Assembly: GCA_000500915.1 (NCBI GenBank)
Contig: AYNO01000015.1
Location: forward strand, 1-37,998
DNA length: 37,998 bases
From: Rhodobacter sp. CACIA14H1
GTDB lineage: Bacteria > Pseudomonadota > Alphaproteobacteria > Rhodobacterales > Rhodobacteraceae
Direction: 5' to 3'
Shown: piece by piece, positions 24,948 to 33,160 of the stretch
Layout of the letters: every line of letters starts with the position of its first letter
Numbering within the stretch: the first letter of the stretch is position 1
The notes under the pieces: model-generated
What the model was told of the DNA's origin: nothing
What the model saw: the letters and a program-made list of their open reading frames with translations, nothing else
Database searches by the model: none
Position numbers and translations under genes: made by a program

Positions 24948-27058
24948 GCGACACCGCCGCAAAGCCCGGTCTCGCCGCCAGCATGGGCGGGCTCGCCCTG
25001 CCCGTGGGCATCCTTGCCATCATCGGCATGATGGTGCTGCCGCTGCCCGTCATCCTGCTGGACATCTTCTTCGTCACCAACATCCTGCTGTCGCTCGTGA
25101 TCCTGATGGTCGCGCTCTACAGCTACCGCCCGCTCGATTTCTCCAGCTTTCCCAGCCTCCTTCTGATCGCCACCGTGTTCCGGCTGGCGCTGAACGTGGC
25201 CTCCACCCGCATCGTCCTGTCCCAGGGCCATACCGGCCACGACTCCGCCGGCAAGGTGATCCAGGCCTTCGGGGAATTCGTCATCGCCGGCAACCTCGTG
25301 GTCGGCATCCTCGTCTTCACCATCCTCGTCATCATCAACCTCGTCGTCATCACCAAGGGCGCAAGCCGCGTGTCCGAAGTGTCGGCCCGCTTCACCCTCG
25401 ACGCGATGCCCGGCAAGCAGATGGCCATCGACGCCGACCTGAATGCCGGACTTCTGACACCGGACGAGGCCCGCACCCGCCGCGCCGAAGTCGCGGCCGA
25501 GGCGGATTTCTACGGCGCGATGGACGGTGCGGGGAAATTCGTGAAGGGCGATGCCGTCGCGGGCATCCTGATCCTTGCCGTCAACATCATCGGCGGCATC
25601 CTGATCGGCACGCTCCAGCACGATCTCGACCTGTCGCAGGCGGGGCATACCTATGTCCTGCTGTCCATCGGTGACGGCCTCGTCGCGCAGATTCCCGCGC
25701 TGCTTTTGTCCATCGCCACCGCCATCATCGTCACCCGCGTCTCCTCGGCGCATGACATGTCGGGGCTGATCGCCAAACAGATCCACCTGCGGCAGGCATG
25801 GCTGCCGGTCGCGGGCGTCATGGCCATCGTGGGACTCGTCCCCGGAATGCCCAACGGCATCTTCCTGACCGGTGCCACCGCTGCCGCGCTCATCGCATGG
25901 TTCGGCCGCCGCGATGTGAACCCCGCAAGCGACGAACCCGCAGCCACCGCCACCGCCGCCGGACCGGCCGAACCCGCCAAGCCCGGCACCGAAGCCATCA
26001 CCCCCGACGACGTGACCGACCACGCGCCCGTCTCGCTCCAGATCGGCTACGCGCTGATCCCGCTTGCGGGCGAAGGCGGCGGCGCATTGGTCCAGCGCAT
26101 CACCGCCATCCGGCGCGAGGTGTCGAAGGCGATGGGCTTCGTCGTCCCCGGCGTCCGCATCCGCGACGACCTGACCCTGTCGCCCAACCAGTACCGCATC
26201 CGCATCGGGCAGGTGATCCGGGGCGAAGACACCATCCATCCCGACCGCAAACTCGCCATCCCCGGCGCGAATTCCACCCGCAAGATGAAGGGGATCGAGG
26301 TCAAGGACCCCTCCTTCGGTCTGGATGCCGTCTGGATCCTTCCCCACCAGCTGCCCGAGGCCGAGGCAGACGACCATGTGGTCGTGGAACCCGAATCCGT
26401 CATCGCCACCCACCTGTCGCAACTCCTCTACAAGCACGCGGCGGACCTGATCGGCCCCGATGACGTGCAGGTGCTGCTCGACACTCTGGCCCGCGTCTCG
26501 CCCACCCTCGTCAATGCGGTGGTGCCGAAACTCGTCCCGCTGCACACCGTCACGGCGGTGCTGCGCACGCTGCTGGCAGAACGCATCCCCATCGGCGACC
26601 TGCGCCGCATCCTCGAAGGCGTGGCCGAACTCGCCCCCCGCAACCTGTCGGCCGCGGACATGGCGGAATCCCTGCGCCCCATGCTGATCCCGCTGCTGCT
26701 GCAGCAGATGGTGCCGATCAACACGCCCCTGCCTTTGGTCACGCTGGACCCGGAACTGGAACAGCTCCTCATCCGCGCCCGCCGTCAGGGCGAGGACGGG
26801 CTGATCCTCGACAACGGCCTTGCCGGAACGCTGGTCAAGTCGATCTCGGAGGCGCTCGACACCGCGCAGGGGCAGGGGAAACAGGCCGTGCTGATCGTCG
26901 CGGGCCAGTTGCGCCGCAGCTTCGCGCAATTCCTGCGCCCCCACCTGCCCGATGCCATCGTCATGGGCATCAACGAACTGCCCGACAACCGCCGCGTCGA
27001 AGTCGTCTCCTCCATCGGCGGCCAGCAGCAATTGCCACGCACGGGGGGTGATGCATGA
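24944..27058 (+). CDS. flhA: Flagellar export gate protein FlhA
   Basis: A 704-residue membrane protein of normal length. FlhA is the proton-driven export gate. The N-terminal half carries about eight membrane segments, with the conserved FRLALNVASTR motif and the FHIPEP-type loop ARFTLDAMPGKQMAIDADLN. A Pro/Ala-rich linker follows near residue 330, then the cytoplasmic ring domain that docks chaperone-substrate complexes, ending ELPDNRRVEVV. The stop overlaps the flhF ATG (ATGA). AAGGAC lies before the start. No lesion is seen. Confidence 0.97.
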   Translation: MSDTAAKPGLAASMGGLALPVGILAIIGMMVLPLPVILLDIFFVTNILLSLVILMVALYSYRPLDFSSFPSLLLIATVFRLALNVASTRIVLSQGHTGHDSAGKVIQAFGEFVIAGNLVVGILVFTILVIINLVVITKGASRVSEVSARFTLDAMPGKQMAIDADLNAGLLTPDEARTRRAEVAAEADFYGAMDGAGKFVKGDAVAGILILAVNIIGGILIGTLQHDLDLSQAGHTYVLLSIGDGLVAQIPALLLSIATAIIVTRVSSAHDMSGLIAKQIHLRQAWLPVAGVMAIVGLVPGMPNGIFLTGATAAALIAWFGRRDVNPASDEPAATATAAGPAEPAKPGTEAITPDDVTDHAPVSLQIGYALIPLAGEGGGALVQRITAIRREVSKAMGFVVPGVRIRDDLTLSPNQYRIRIGQVIRGEDTIHPDRKLAIPGANSTRKMKGIEVKDPSFGLDAVWILPHQLPEAEADDHVVVEPESVIATHLSQLLYKHAADLIGPDDVQVLLDTLARVSPTLVNAVVPKLVPLHTVTAVLRTLLAERIPIGDLRRILEGVAELAPRNLSAADMAESLRPMLIPLLLQQMVPINTPLPLVTLDPELEQLLIRARRQGEDGLILDNGLAGTLVKSISEALDTAQGQGKQAVLIVAGQLRRSFAQFLRPHLPDAIVMGINELPDNRRVEVVSSIGGQQQLPRTGGDA

Positions 27059-27918
27059 CCCCCGTCACCGTCCGCGCCGCCAACACCCACAAGGCGATGG
27101 AGGAACTGCTCCGCCGCCTCGGCCCCGACGCGCTGATCCTGTCCACCCGCCATGTGGACGGCGAGGTGGAACTGACCGCGCTTCCCCCCGATGCCGAAGC
27201 AGCCCCCGCGCAACCCGCCAGCTTCGCGCAGGCCTTCCAGCGCGAAGCGGTGCGGCCGGCCCCCGCCGACCCGATGACCGCCCTCGCCCGCCGCCTGCTG
27301 CTGCCCGACGGCCTCGCCCCCGATCCCGTCACCCGCATCCTCGTCGCTGGCCCCCCCGGCGCGGGCAAATCCATGCTCGCCGCCCGCATCGCCGCGCAAC
27401 TGATGCTGGATGACCCGACGCTGCGCCCGCAGATCGTCGCCCCCCGCCCCGCTGCCGCGCTGGTCGAAGACCGCCTGCGCGGCTGGGCGCGGCTCATGGG
27501 CCTGGCCATCGACCGCCCGACCACGATGCAGGCCATGTACCTGCCCGACCCCGCCCCCCATGCGCCCCAGATCGTGGACCTGTCCGACATCCCGGCCGAT
27601 GCCCCCACCCTGACGGCACGGCTCGTCGAAACCGCGGGCGCGGAACCGGTGCTCTGCCTGCCCGCCGGCCTGCACCCGTCCCGCACCGCAAGGCTCTGCC
27701 GCGACTGGCAGGCCTTTGCCCCCACCGTCACCCTCACGGGGCTGGACCTGTGGTGGCCCGAACGCGCCGAACTCGACGCCATCGCCGATGCCGGCCTGAA
27801 ACTCACCCGGATCGCGGCAGGAACGGGGCTGGTCCGCAGCCTCTCCCGCCCCGCTGCTTCCGACCTTCATCGCTGGGCCACCGGCTGGACCCCCGCAACC
27901 GCGGCGGCCGCCGGATGA
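27055..27918 (+). CDS. flhF: FlhF-like polar flagellar placement protein with a degenerate GTPase domain
   Basis: A 287-residue protein, shorter than most FlhF. The N-terminus fits the FlhF B-domain start (VRAANTHKAMEELLRRLGPDALILSTR). After a Pro/Ala linker comes an SRP-type G domain with an intact P loop GPPGAGKS at 99-106. The later motifs are changed: the DTAG-like G3 is replaced near IVDLSDIP, and the TKxD G4 by TLTGLDLWWPE, though the following GTGLVRSLSRP matches the FlhF tail. FlhF marks the pole for flagellum assembly. Binding of GTP is therefore in doubt and a nucleotide-independent role is possible. No FlhG follows. Confidence 0.8.
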   Translation: MTPVTVRAANTHKAMEELLRRLGPDALILSTRHVDGEVELTALPPDAEAAPAQPASFAQAFQREAVRPAPADPMTALARRLLLPDGLAPDPVTRILVAGPPGAGKSMLAARIAAQLMLDDPTLRPQIVAPRPAAALVEDRLRGWARLMGLAIDRPTTMQAMYLPDPAPHAPQIVDLSDIPADAPTLTARLVETAGAEPVLCLPAGLHPSRTARLCRDWQAFAPTVTLTGLDLWWPERAELDAIADAGLKLTRIAAGTGLVRSLSRPAASDLHRWATGWTPATAAAAG

Positions 27919-27956
27919 CCCGCCTTCCCGAACCTTCCAACAAAGGGCGCGAATGA
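27915..27956 (+). CDS. possible 13-codon ORF bridging flhF and fliA
   Basis: The ATG overlaps the flhF stop (ATGA) and the TGA overlaps the fliA start (ATGATG), so it fills the 34-base gap and could carry ribosomes from flhF to fliA. The AAAGGG site for fliA lies inside it. It may be chance, but matches the pattern before cheA4 and flhA. Confidence 0.25.
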   Translation: MTRLPEPSNKGRE

Positions 27957-28672
27957 TGCTTGCCAAACGCTATCCCGAACAGGACGGCCCCTCGCCCGAA
28001 CGGCTGGTCCGCTCCCACATGGACCTGGTGCGCAAGATCGCGTGGCACCTGCACGGCCGCGTCGGCCGCATGGCCGAAATCGACGACATGCTGCAGGTCG
28101 GCTACATGGGCCTCGTCGATGCCGCCCAGCGCTATTCCCCGCGCCAGGGCGCCACCTTCGCCGCCTATGCCGCCATCCGCATCCGCGGCTCCATCATCGA
28201 CTACCTGCGCGCCTCCTCCTCGCTCTGCCGCGCCACCATCGTCATGCAGCAGAAGATGCGCGCCTCAACCCAGAAGCTGGAACAGCAACTCCTCCGCACC
28301 CCCGAAAAGCACGAGATCGCCACCGACATGGGCCTGACCGTTGCGGAACTGGAAGACTGGGAAACCCAGTTCGGCGCCAGCCAGATCAAATCGCTGGACG
28401 AGGTCTATACCGACCACTCCCTCCTCTTCTCCGACGCCGCCCGCACGGTCGAGGACAAGATGCAGCAGGACGAGATGCGCAAGATGCTCCGCCGCGCCCT
28501 CGGCCAGCTGCCCGAACGCGAGGCGCTGGTCCTGCAGCTCTATTTCGTCGAGGAACTGAACGTCTATGAAATCGCCGAAATCCTCGGCGTGACCACGGGC
28601 CGCGTGTCGCAGATCAAGAAGGCGGCCGTCGGCCGCCTCCGTGAAAGCATCAACGCGATGGAAGAGGAATGA
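27953..28672 (+). CDS. fliA: Flagellar sigma factor FliA (sigma-28)
   Basis: A 239-residue sigma factor. Region 2 is intact: LVRSHMDLVRKIAWHLHGR, then MLQVGYMGLVDAAQRYSPRQGATFAAYAAIRIRGSIIDYLR, the classic FliA 2.3-2.4 sequence. Region 3 (KHEIATDMGLTVAELEDWE) and region 4 with its helix-turn-helix (VYEIAEILGVTTGRVSQIKKAAVGRLRE) follow. FliA directs late flagellar genes and is held by FlgM (22124-22429). ATG at 27953 or 27956 is possible. The stop codon directly abuts the stop of the convergent GAF gene. Confidence 0.96.
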   Translation: MMLAKRYPEQDGPSPERLVRSHMDLVRKIAWHLHGRVGRMAEIDDMLQVGYMGLVDAAQRYSPRQGATFAAYAAIRIRGSIIDYLRASSSLCRATIVMQQKMRASTQKLEQQLLRTPEKHEIATDMGLTVAELEDWETQFGASQIKSLDEVYTDHSLLFSDAARTVEDKMQQDEMRKMLRRALGQLPEREALVLQLYFVEELNVYEIAEILGVTTGRVSQIKKAAVGRLRESINAMEEE

Positions 28673-29929
28673 TCACCCGAAGACCGGCGTGATCTCCGAC
28701 CCGGCGGCGATCCGCTTGGACCATTCATGCACATCCGCCGCGATCCGTTCGGCCAGCCCGGGAATGGCCGTGAACGCCGCCCGCGCCGAAAAGTCGCGCG
28801 GCGCGTCGGCGGCGATATCGCCCGCCTCGAAGGCCCGCCACACCCCGTCCGCGCCACGCGCCTCGGCCATGGCGGGGCTGCCCCGCACCGACCATTCCAT
28901 CCCGTAGAGGTCATACAGGAACTCGCCCGCCGGCATGTCGGCGTCGCGCTTGTGGATCATGTGCATCCGCACATAGTCGAAAGTCGCATTCCGCGTCCGC
29001 TTGATGATCTCGGCCGCCATCTCCGGCCAGCCTTCCTCAAGCCCGTTGTCCAGCAGCACCCAGTCCTGCCCGCTGCCGGTGATCCGGAAGGCGAACTTGT
29101 CCGTCTCCTCGTCCCGCGCGATGTCGTGATGCACCTCGCCGATCCGCAGCCGCGCCATCGGGCGGAACGCCTCCGGCTCCGGCTCCGGCACCGCGTCGGG
29201 CTCGGGCAGTTTCATCCCCTGCGGATTGCTCAGCCGGAACCCGTGCGTGTAGAGGATCGCCTTGGCAGGCGGCGTCAGCAGCAGCGCCCCGTCCGACAGG
29301 TCGGCCAGCCCCGCGATCCGCATCGCCATCGCCTCGGCACTGGACGGCAACCGCCCCGACGCATAGCGCATCAGACCCGTCAGCGCAGGCGACGCCGCGC
29401 CTTCCTCCACCTCGGCCACATCCTCGATCACGCCCAGCGTCTGCCGCGCCAGCACACGGATGACCGATGCCGCCATGCCGATGCCGACCGACAGGATGCC
29501 TGCAAGCTGGTTCAATTGCTGCAGCACCGCCTCCGGCAGGTGGCGGTGCGTGGCATCCATCAGGCCCAGCACGCCCAGCACCCGCCCGTTCGGCGATTTC
29601 AGCGCGAACCCCGCCCAGAAGGCCAGATCGGGCAATCCCGCCGCCGCCATCTCCTGCGTCAGCGAAGGCCCGTCCATCTGCGAAAGCCCGCGCCCGTTGG
29701 GCAGCAGCGTCGGCGGGATATCCGCCACACCGGGCAGCGCGGGAAAGAACGCGATCCGCATCTCGCCCGTCTCTTCGTCCTGCAGGCGGATGCAGGCACG
29801 CTCGACCCCGGCGATGGACCGTGCAAGGTCGGCGACCGAGGCGAAATCCTCCGGTTCGACGAACATCCGCGGCGCGCGCGGTGCGTCCGTCGCTGCGGGT
29901 TTCAAGCCGTAAAGATGGGCGACTGCCAT
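28673..29929 (-). CDS. GAF-domain protein of unknown function facing fliA
   Basis: A 418-residue soluble protein. Residues about 20-165 look like a GAF domain: helix DFASVADLARSIAGVERACIRL, then FPALPGVADIP, then LAFWAGFALKSPNGRVLGVLGLMD. A helical linker and an unassigned C-terminal half follow, with no kinase, GGDEF, EAL or helix-turn-helix motif that I can see. The ribosome site is strong (AGGAGGAAGG). A sigma-28-like promoter lies 32 bases upstream and the gene abuts fliA tail to tail, so it may be a new late-class member of the flagellar regulon. GAF domains bind small ligands or chromophores; the ligand is unknown. Confidence 0.8.
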   Translation of the reverse strand: MAVAHLYGLKPAATDAPRAPRMFVEPEDFASVADLARSIAGVERACIRLQDEETGEMRIAFFPALPGVADIPPTLLPNGRGLSQMDGPSLTQEMAAAGLPDLAFWAGFALKSPNGRVLGVLGLMDATHRHLPEAVLQQLNQLAGILSVGIGMAASVIRVLARQTLGVIEDVAEVEEGAASPALTGLMRYASGRLPSSAEAMAMRIAGLADLSDGALLLTPPAKAILYTHGFRLSNPQGMKLPEPDAVPEPEPEAFRPMARLRIGEVHHDIARDEETDKFAFRITGSGQDWVLLDNGLEEGWPEMAAEIIKRTRNATFDYVRMHMIHKRDADMPAGEFLYDLYGMEWSVRGSPAMAEARGADGVWRAFEAGDIAADAPRDFSARAAFTAIPGLAERIAADVHEWSKRIAAGSEITPVFG

Positions 29930-29960
29930 TCCTTCCTCCTGCGCGGCGTTCCGTCATCCT

Positions 29961-29987
29961 TCAACGGCAACACCCCCGCGGGATTTA
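29961..29987 (-). promoter_or_regulatory. candidate sigma-28 promoter for the GAF gene
   Basis: On the minus strand: TAAA, 15 bases, GCCGTTGA. Of the four such sites this has the best -10-like half (GCCG intact) and lies about 32 bases before the ATG. Confidence 0.5.
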
Positions 29988-29997
29988 GGCATCCAGA

Positions 29998-30177
29998 TCA
30001 GAAGAAGATCGCCTTGAACAGCAAGGCCCAACCCGCCGCCCCGCCCATCACGGACGGAAGGATCCACCAGCCGGCAGGCAGGCTGAACGACGGAACGGTA
30101 TCGCCCGCCACGCGGTAGGCACGGCCGAAATCCGGGTTCGTGTCATAGGTCGGCAGTCCGTGGGTCGCGTCGGTCAT
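29998..30177 (-). CDS. Small single-span membrane protein, unknown
   Basis: A 59-residue protein with a polar N-terminus (TYDTNPDFGRAYRVAGD) and a C-terminal hydrophobic span (WWILPSVMGGAAGWALLFKAIFF), so a tail-anchored small membrane protein. The start at 30177 gives a compact protein; the frame is open to 30231. No clear ribosome site. It lies upstream of the GAF gene on the same strand, with the GAF promoter between. The 212 bases from here to zapE hold no other gene I can see. Confidence 0.55.
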   Translation of the reverse strand: MTDATHGLPTYDTNPDFGRAYRVAGDTVPSFSLPAGWWILPSVMGGAAGWALLFKAIFF

Positions 30178-30389
30178 GGTTTTCGGCCTCGTTCCTGCGC
30201 TAAAGCGACTCGCGCATATCTTCGCCTGCACATTGCCACGACCGTCGAAGCAGTGGACTGTTCCGGTTGGTCATAAGCAATCTCGAAAGGAATGTGCCCC
30301 ATCCCAACGGATGTATCCCCTGCGCCCTGCCGTAGGCCGGGGCCGAAGCGGGTGCTTCCCACGGCCCTTCCGGCGCGGTATGCAACGGT

Positions 30390-31469
30390 ATGCGGAAAAC
30401 CCTGACCGAACTCTACGAATCCCGCGTCGCCGAAGGATCGCTCCGCGCCGATCCGGCGCAACACGCCGTGCTGCCGCAACTGGACGCCCTGCGCGACTGG
30501 CTGGAACGCAACGCCGACCGCCGCGTCGGGCTTTTCGCGGGCCTCTTCGCAAAGCCCATCACGCCGCCCCGGGGGCTGTATCTCTGGGGCGGGGTCGGGC
30601 GCGGCAAGTCGATGCTGATGGACCTCTTCACCGACGCCACCGACATCCGCCAGAAACGTCGCGTCCACTTCCACGCCTTCATGCAGGACATCCACCGCGG
30701 GATGCACGACGCCCGCAAACGCGGGGTGGAAGACCCGCTCGCCCCCGTGGCCGACGCGATCCTGCGCGACACCCGCCTGCTGGCCTTCGACGAGATGCAG
30801 GTGACAGACATCACCGACGCCATGGTCGTGGGCCGCCTGTTCGAAAAGCTGCTGGCAGGGGGGGTGGTGATCGTCACCACCTCCAACCGCCCGCCCGAAG
30901 ACCTCTACAAGGACGGGCTGAACCGCGCCCTCTTCCTGCCCTTCATCGACCTTCTCCGCGACCGGCTGGAAGTGGTGCATCTGGAAAGCCCGACCGACTA
31001 CCGCCAGCACCGCCTGCAAGGGGCAAAGGTCTATTTCCACCCTGCCGGCAAGGTGAAGGCCGATATCGATGCCATCTGGTCCGACCTGACCGGCGGCGCG
31101 GCGGGCGAACCCCTGCGCCTCGCCGTCAACGGCCGCAGCGTGGAACTCCCCCGCTTCGCCAACGGCACCGCCCGCGCCACCTTCTGGGACCTCTGCGCCC
31201 GCCCCCTCGGCCCGGCCGATTACCTCGCCCTCGCACAGGCCGTCCGCGTCCTGATCCTCGAGGGCATCCCCCAGCTCTCCGCCTCCAACTACAACGAGGC
31301 CAAACGCTTCGTCACCCTCATCGACGCGCTGTACGAGGCGAAGGTGCGGCTGATCTGCTCGGCCGCCGACGAACCGGAACGGCTCTATATCGAAGGCACC
31401 GGCGCCTTCGAATTCGAACGCACCGCCTCCCGCCTGCGCGAGATGCAGGGTGCGGATTGGGGCACCTGA
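30390..31469 (+). CDS. zapE: ZapE/AFG1-family ATPase
   Basis: A 359-residue AAA ATPase. Walker A GGVGRGKS at 67-74 and Walker B LLAFDEMQ at 130-137, followed by the family motif VTDITDAM and the TTSNRPPEDLY sensor region, then FLPFIDLL and VVHLESPTDYR. In E. coli ZapE associates with the division ring; AFG1 is the mitochondrial relative. It appears to be a stand-alone housekeeping gene that marks the end of the flagellar block. The ribosome site is weak. Confidence 0.93.
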   Translation: MRKTLTELYESRVAEGSLRADPAQHAVLPQLDALRDWLERNADRRVGLFAGLFAKPITPPRGLYLWGGVGRGKSMLMDLFTDATDIRQKRRVHFHAFMQDIHRGMHDARKRGVEDPLAPVADAILRDTRLLAFDEMQVTDITDAMVVGRLFEKLLAGGVVIVTTSNRPPEDLYKDGLNRALFLPFIDLLRDRLEVVHLESPTDYRQHRLQGAKVYFHPAGKVKADIDAIWSDLTGGAAGEPLRLAVNGRSVELPRFANGTARATFWDLCARPLGPADYLALAQAVRVLILEGIPQLSASNYNEAKRFVTLIDALYEAKVRLICSAADEPERLYIEGTGAFEFERTASRLREMQGADWGT

Positions 31470-31493
31470 TCGGTTGTGCAAAGACCCTGCATG

Positions 31494-31513
31494 GTGTAAA
31501 GCGACACTATACG
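31494..31513 (+). promoter_or_regulatory. candidate higBA promoter/operator
   Basis: An inverted repeat GTGT-AAAGCG-ACAC (31494-31507) sits directly against a -10-like TATACG (31508-31513), 40 bases before higB. Antitoxins of the HigA type usually repress their own operon by binding such repeats over the promoter. I see no good -35. Confidence 0.35.
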
Positions 31514-31552
31514 ATTTCCACCGCGTGCCAGTGCCCCCGCCAGTAACCCCGA

Positions 31553-31843
31553 ATGAAGATCAGAAACGTCCTTCACAAGGGACTCCGCCGTTTCATCGAA
31601 AGGGACGACCCTTCCGGTCTGCAGCCGCAGGTCGTCGAGAAACTCCGCCGCATCCTCTCCTTCCTGCAGGCGATGCAGCACGAAGACGAACTGAGGGCCA
31701 TCCCGTCATGGAACGCCCATCTCCTGACCGGTGACCTTCGCGGAAGATGGAGCCTGACTGTCACACGCAACTGGCGCCTGACCTTCCTCATTGACGGTGA
31801 CGCGCTGGAAATCATCGACCTCGACGATCAGGACTACCATTAG
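31553..31843 (+). CDS. higB: HigB-type toxin (RelE superfamily mRNA interferase)
   Basis: A 96-residue protein with the HigB layout: a helical first half (LQPQVVEKLRRILSFLQAM), then HLLTGDLRGRWSLTVTRNWRLTFLI and a C-terminal EIIDLDDQDYH. The basic residues in GRWSLTVTRNWR and the terminal DYH are the conserved features of ribosome-dependent mRNA cleavage in this group. It precedes its antitoxin by 11 bases, toxin first, which is the usual higBA order. Confidence 0.92.
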   Translation: MKIRNVLHKGLRRFIERDDPSGLQPQVVEKLRRILSFLQAMQHEDELRAIPSWNAHLLTGDLRGRWSLTVTRNWRLTFLIDGDALEIIDLDDQDYH

Positions 31844-31854
31844 GATCCGCCCCC

Positions 31855-32163
31855 ATGCCCAGCGACCTCCATCTGCAAAACCCCGCCCATCCCGGCCCCT
31901 TCCTGCGCGAAGAAATCATCGTCCCGCTCGGCCTGTCCGTCACCCGTGCCGCCGAAGTCCTCGGCGTGACCCGCGCCGCCTTGTCCGCCCTCCTGAACGG
32001 GCGCGCCAGCCTGTCCCCCGAAATGGCGCTGCGCGTCGAAAAGGCCTTCGGCCTGTCGATGGACACCCTGCTCCGGATGCAGACCAGTCACGACATCGCC
32101 CGCACGCGCAGCCGCTCCTCCGATATCAGGGTCGCCCGCTACGTCCAGACAGAACGCCCATAG
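31855..32163 (+). CDS. higA: HigA-type antitoxin (XRE helix-turn-helix)
   Basis: A 102-residue protein with the HigA pattern HPGPFLREEIIVPLGLSVTRA, a helix-turn-helix (AAEVLGVTRAALSALLNGRA), then LSPEMALRVEKAFGLSMDTLLRMQ. It would bind HigB and repress the pair. The Arg-rich C-terminal tail is typical. Both genes look intact. Confidence 0.93.
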   Translation: MPSDLHLQNPAHPGPFLREEIIVPLGLSVTRAAEVLGVTRAALSALLNGRASLSPEMALRVEKAFGLSMDTLLRMQTSHDIARTRSRSSDIRVARYVQTERP

Positions 32164-32282
32164 GGCGCTGTCTGTCCGCCGCCCTTCATGCCCTAACGAA
32201 AAACCGCCTCACCGCCCGCTGCGTGCTGACAGTTTGCGGTACACTCTGCGGCACAGTTCCCGGTACGGCCGTTTTCGCGCCT

Positions 32283-33050
32283 TCAGCCGGAAAAGGCCTG
32301 CCACAACAGCCGCGCCGCCATGGCCGAGGATGTCACCACCAGCAGCGGCTTGATCAGCCCGGCCCCCACCCGCATCGCCAGCCTTGCCCCGATCGACGCC
32401 CCCAGAACCTGCGCCGCCGCCATGCACAGCCCTACCGCCCACCACATCGCACCGGACGGGATGAACACGGCCAAACTCCCGATATTGCTGGCGAAATTCA
32501 AAAGCTTCGTATGCGCTGTGGCCTTCAGCACCCCGAACCCCGCCAGCATCACGAAGGCCAGCATGAAGAACGATCCCGTGCCCGGCCCGAAGAACCCGTC
32601 ATAGGCCGCGATCAACGGCACCGCCGTCACCGCAAACACCCCGGGCCGCATCCGCTGCGCCCTGTCCCCGTCGCTAAGCCCCGGTTTCAGCGCGAAAAAA
32701 AGCGCCACCGCCACAAGGATCACAGGCATCACGACCCGCAACACCCCCACCGGCACCAGATGCGCCACCAACGCGCCCAGCGCCCCGCCAATCGCGGAAA
32801 TCACAGCCATTCCAAGCTGTTGGCGCAACCGCACATGCCCCGCCCGCGCATAGGTCACCGTCGCCGTCGCCGCGCCGAAGGTCCCCTGCAACTTGTTCGT
32901 CGCCAAGGCCTCGATCGGCGACGCCCCCGCCAGCAGCAGGGCCGGAACCGAGATCAGCCCCCCGCCCCCCGCAATCGAATCGACGAACCCCGCCAGAAAG
33001 GCAGCCAGCACCAGCAGGACGACGATATGGGGCAGAACTTCAAGGATCAT
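32283..33050 (-). CDS. TauE/SafE (TSUP) family membrane permease
   Basis: A 255-residue membrane protein with about eight spans. The first repeat has LVLAAFLAGFVDSIAGGGGLISVPALLLAG and ALATNKLQGTFG; the second has AAYDGFFGPGTGSFFMLAF and ATAHTKLLNFASN. These paired motifs define the TSUP family, which exports sulfite, sulfoacetate or similar organosulfur anions. The substrate cannot be read from sequence. ATG at 33050 is preferred; the frame is open to 33200 but that part is not membrane-like. It lies opposite higA at its 3' end. Confidence 0.88.
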   Translation of the reverse strand: MILEVLPHIVVLLVLAAFLAGFVDSIAGGGGLISVPALLLAGASPIEALATNKLQGTFGAATATVTYARAGHVRLRQQLGMAVISAIGGALGALVAHLVPVGVLRVVMPVILVAVALFFALKPGLSDGDRAQRMRPGVFAVTAVPLIAAYDGFFGPGTGSFFMLAFVMLAGFGVLKATAHTKLLNFASNIGSLAVFIPSGAMWWAVGLCMAAAQVLGASIGARLAMRVGAGLIKPLLVVTSSAMAARLLWQAFSG

Positions 33051-33160
33051 GCGGCCTTCATCCCCCCGGCCATGGCCGAAGTAAACCCCGAAGTTAACCC
33101 CCCTTGCGCCCCTGCCCGCTTCGCCGCATCCTTCCCCAACCCCTTGAACCGGAGGACGAA

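Noticed and set aside
30197-30223. Another TAAA-N15 sigma-28 site before zapE
   Set aside because: The sequence at the -10 position (CTTCGCCT) does not fit the pattern seen elsewhere.
31553-32163. higBA as part of a phage or defence island
   Set aside because: No integrase, transposase or other defence gene is nearby. Flanking genes are zapE and a permease, so it looks like an isolated toxin-antitoxin pair.
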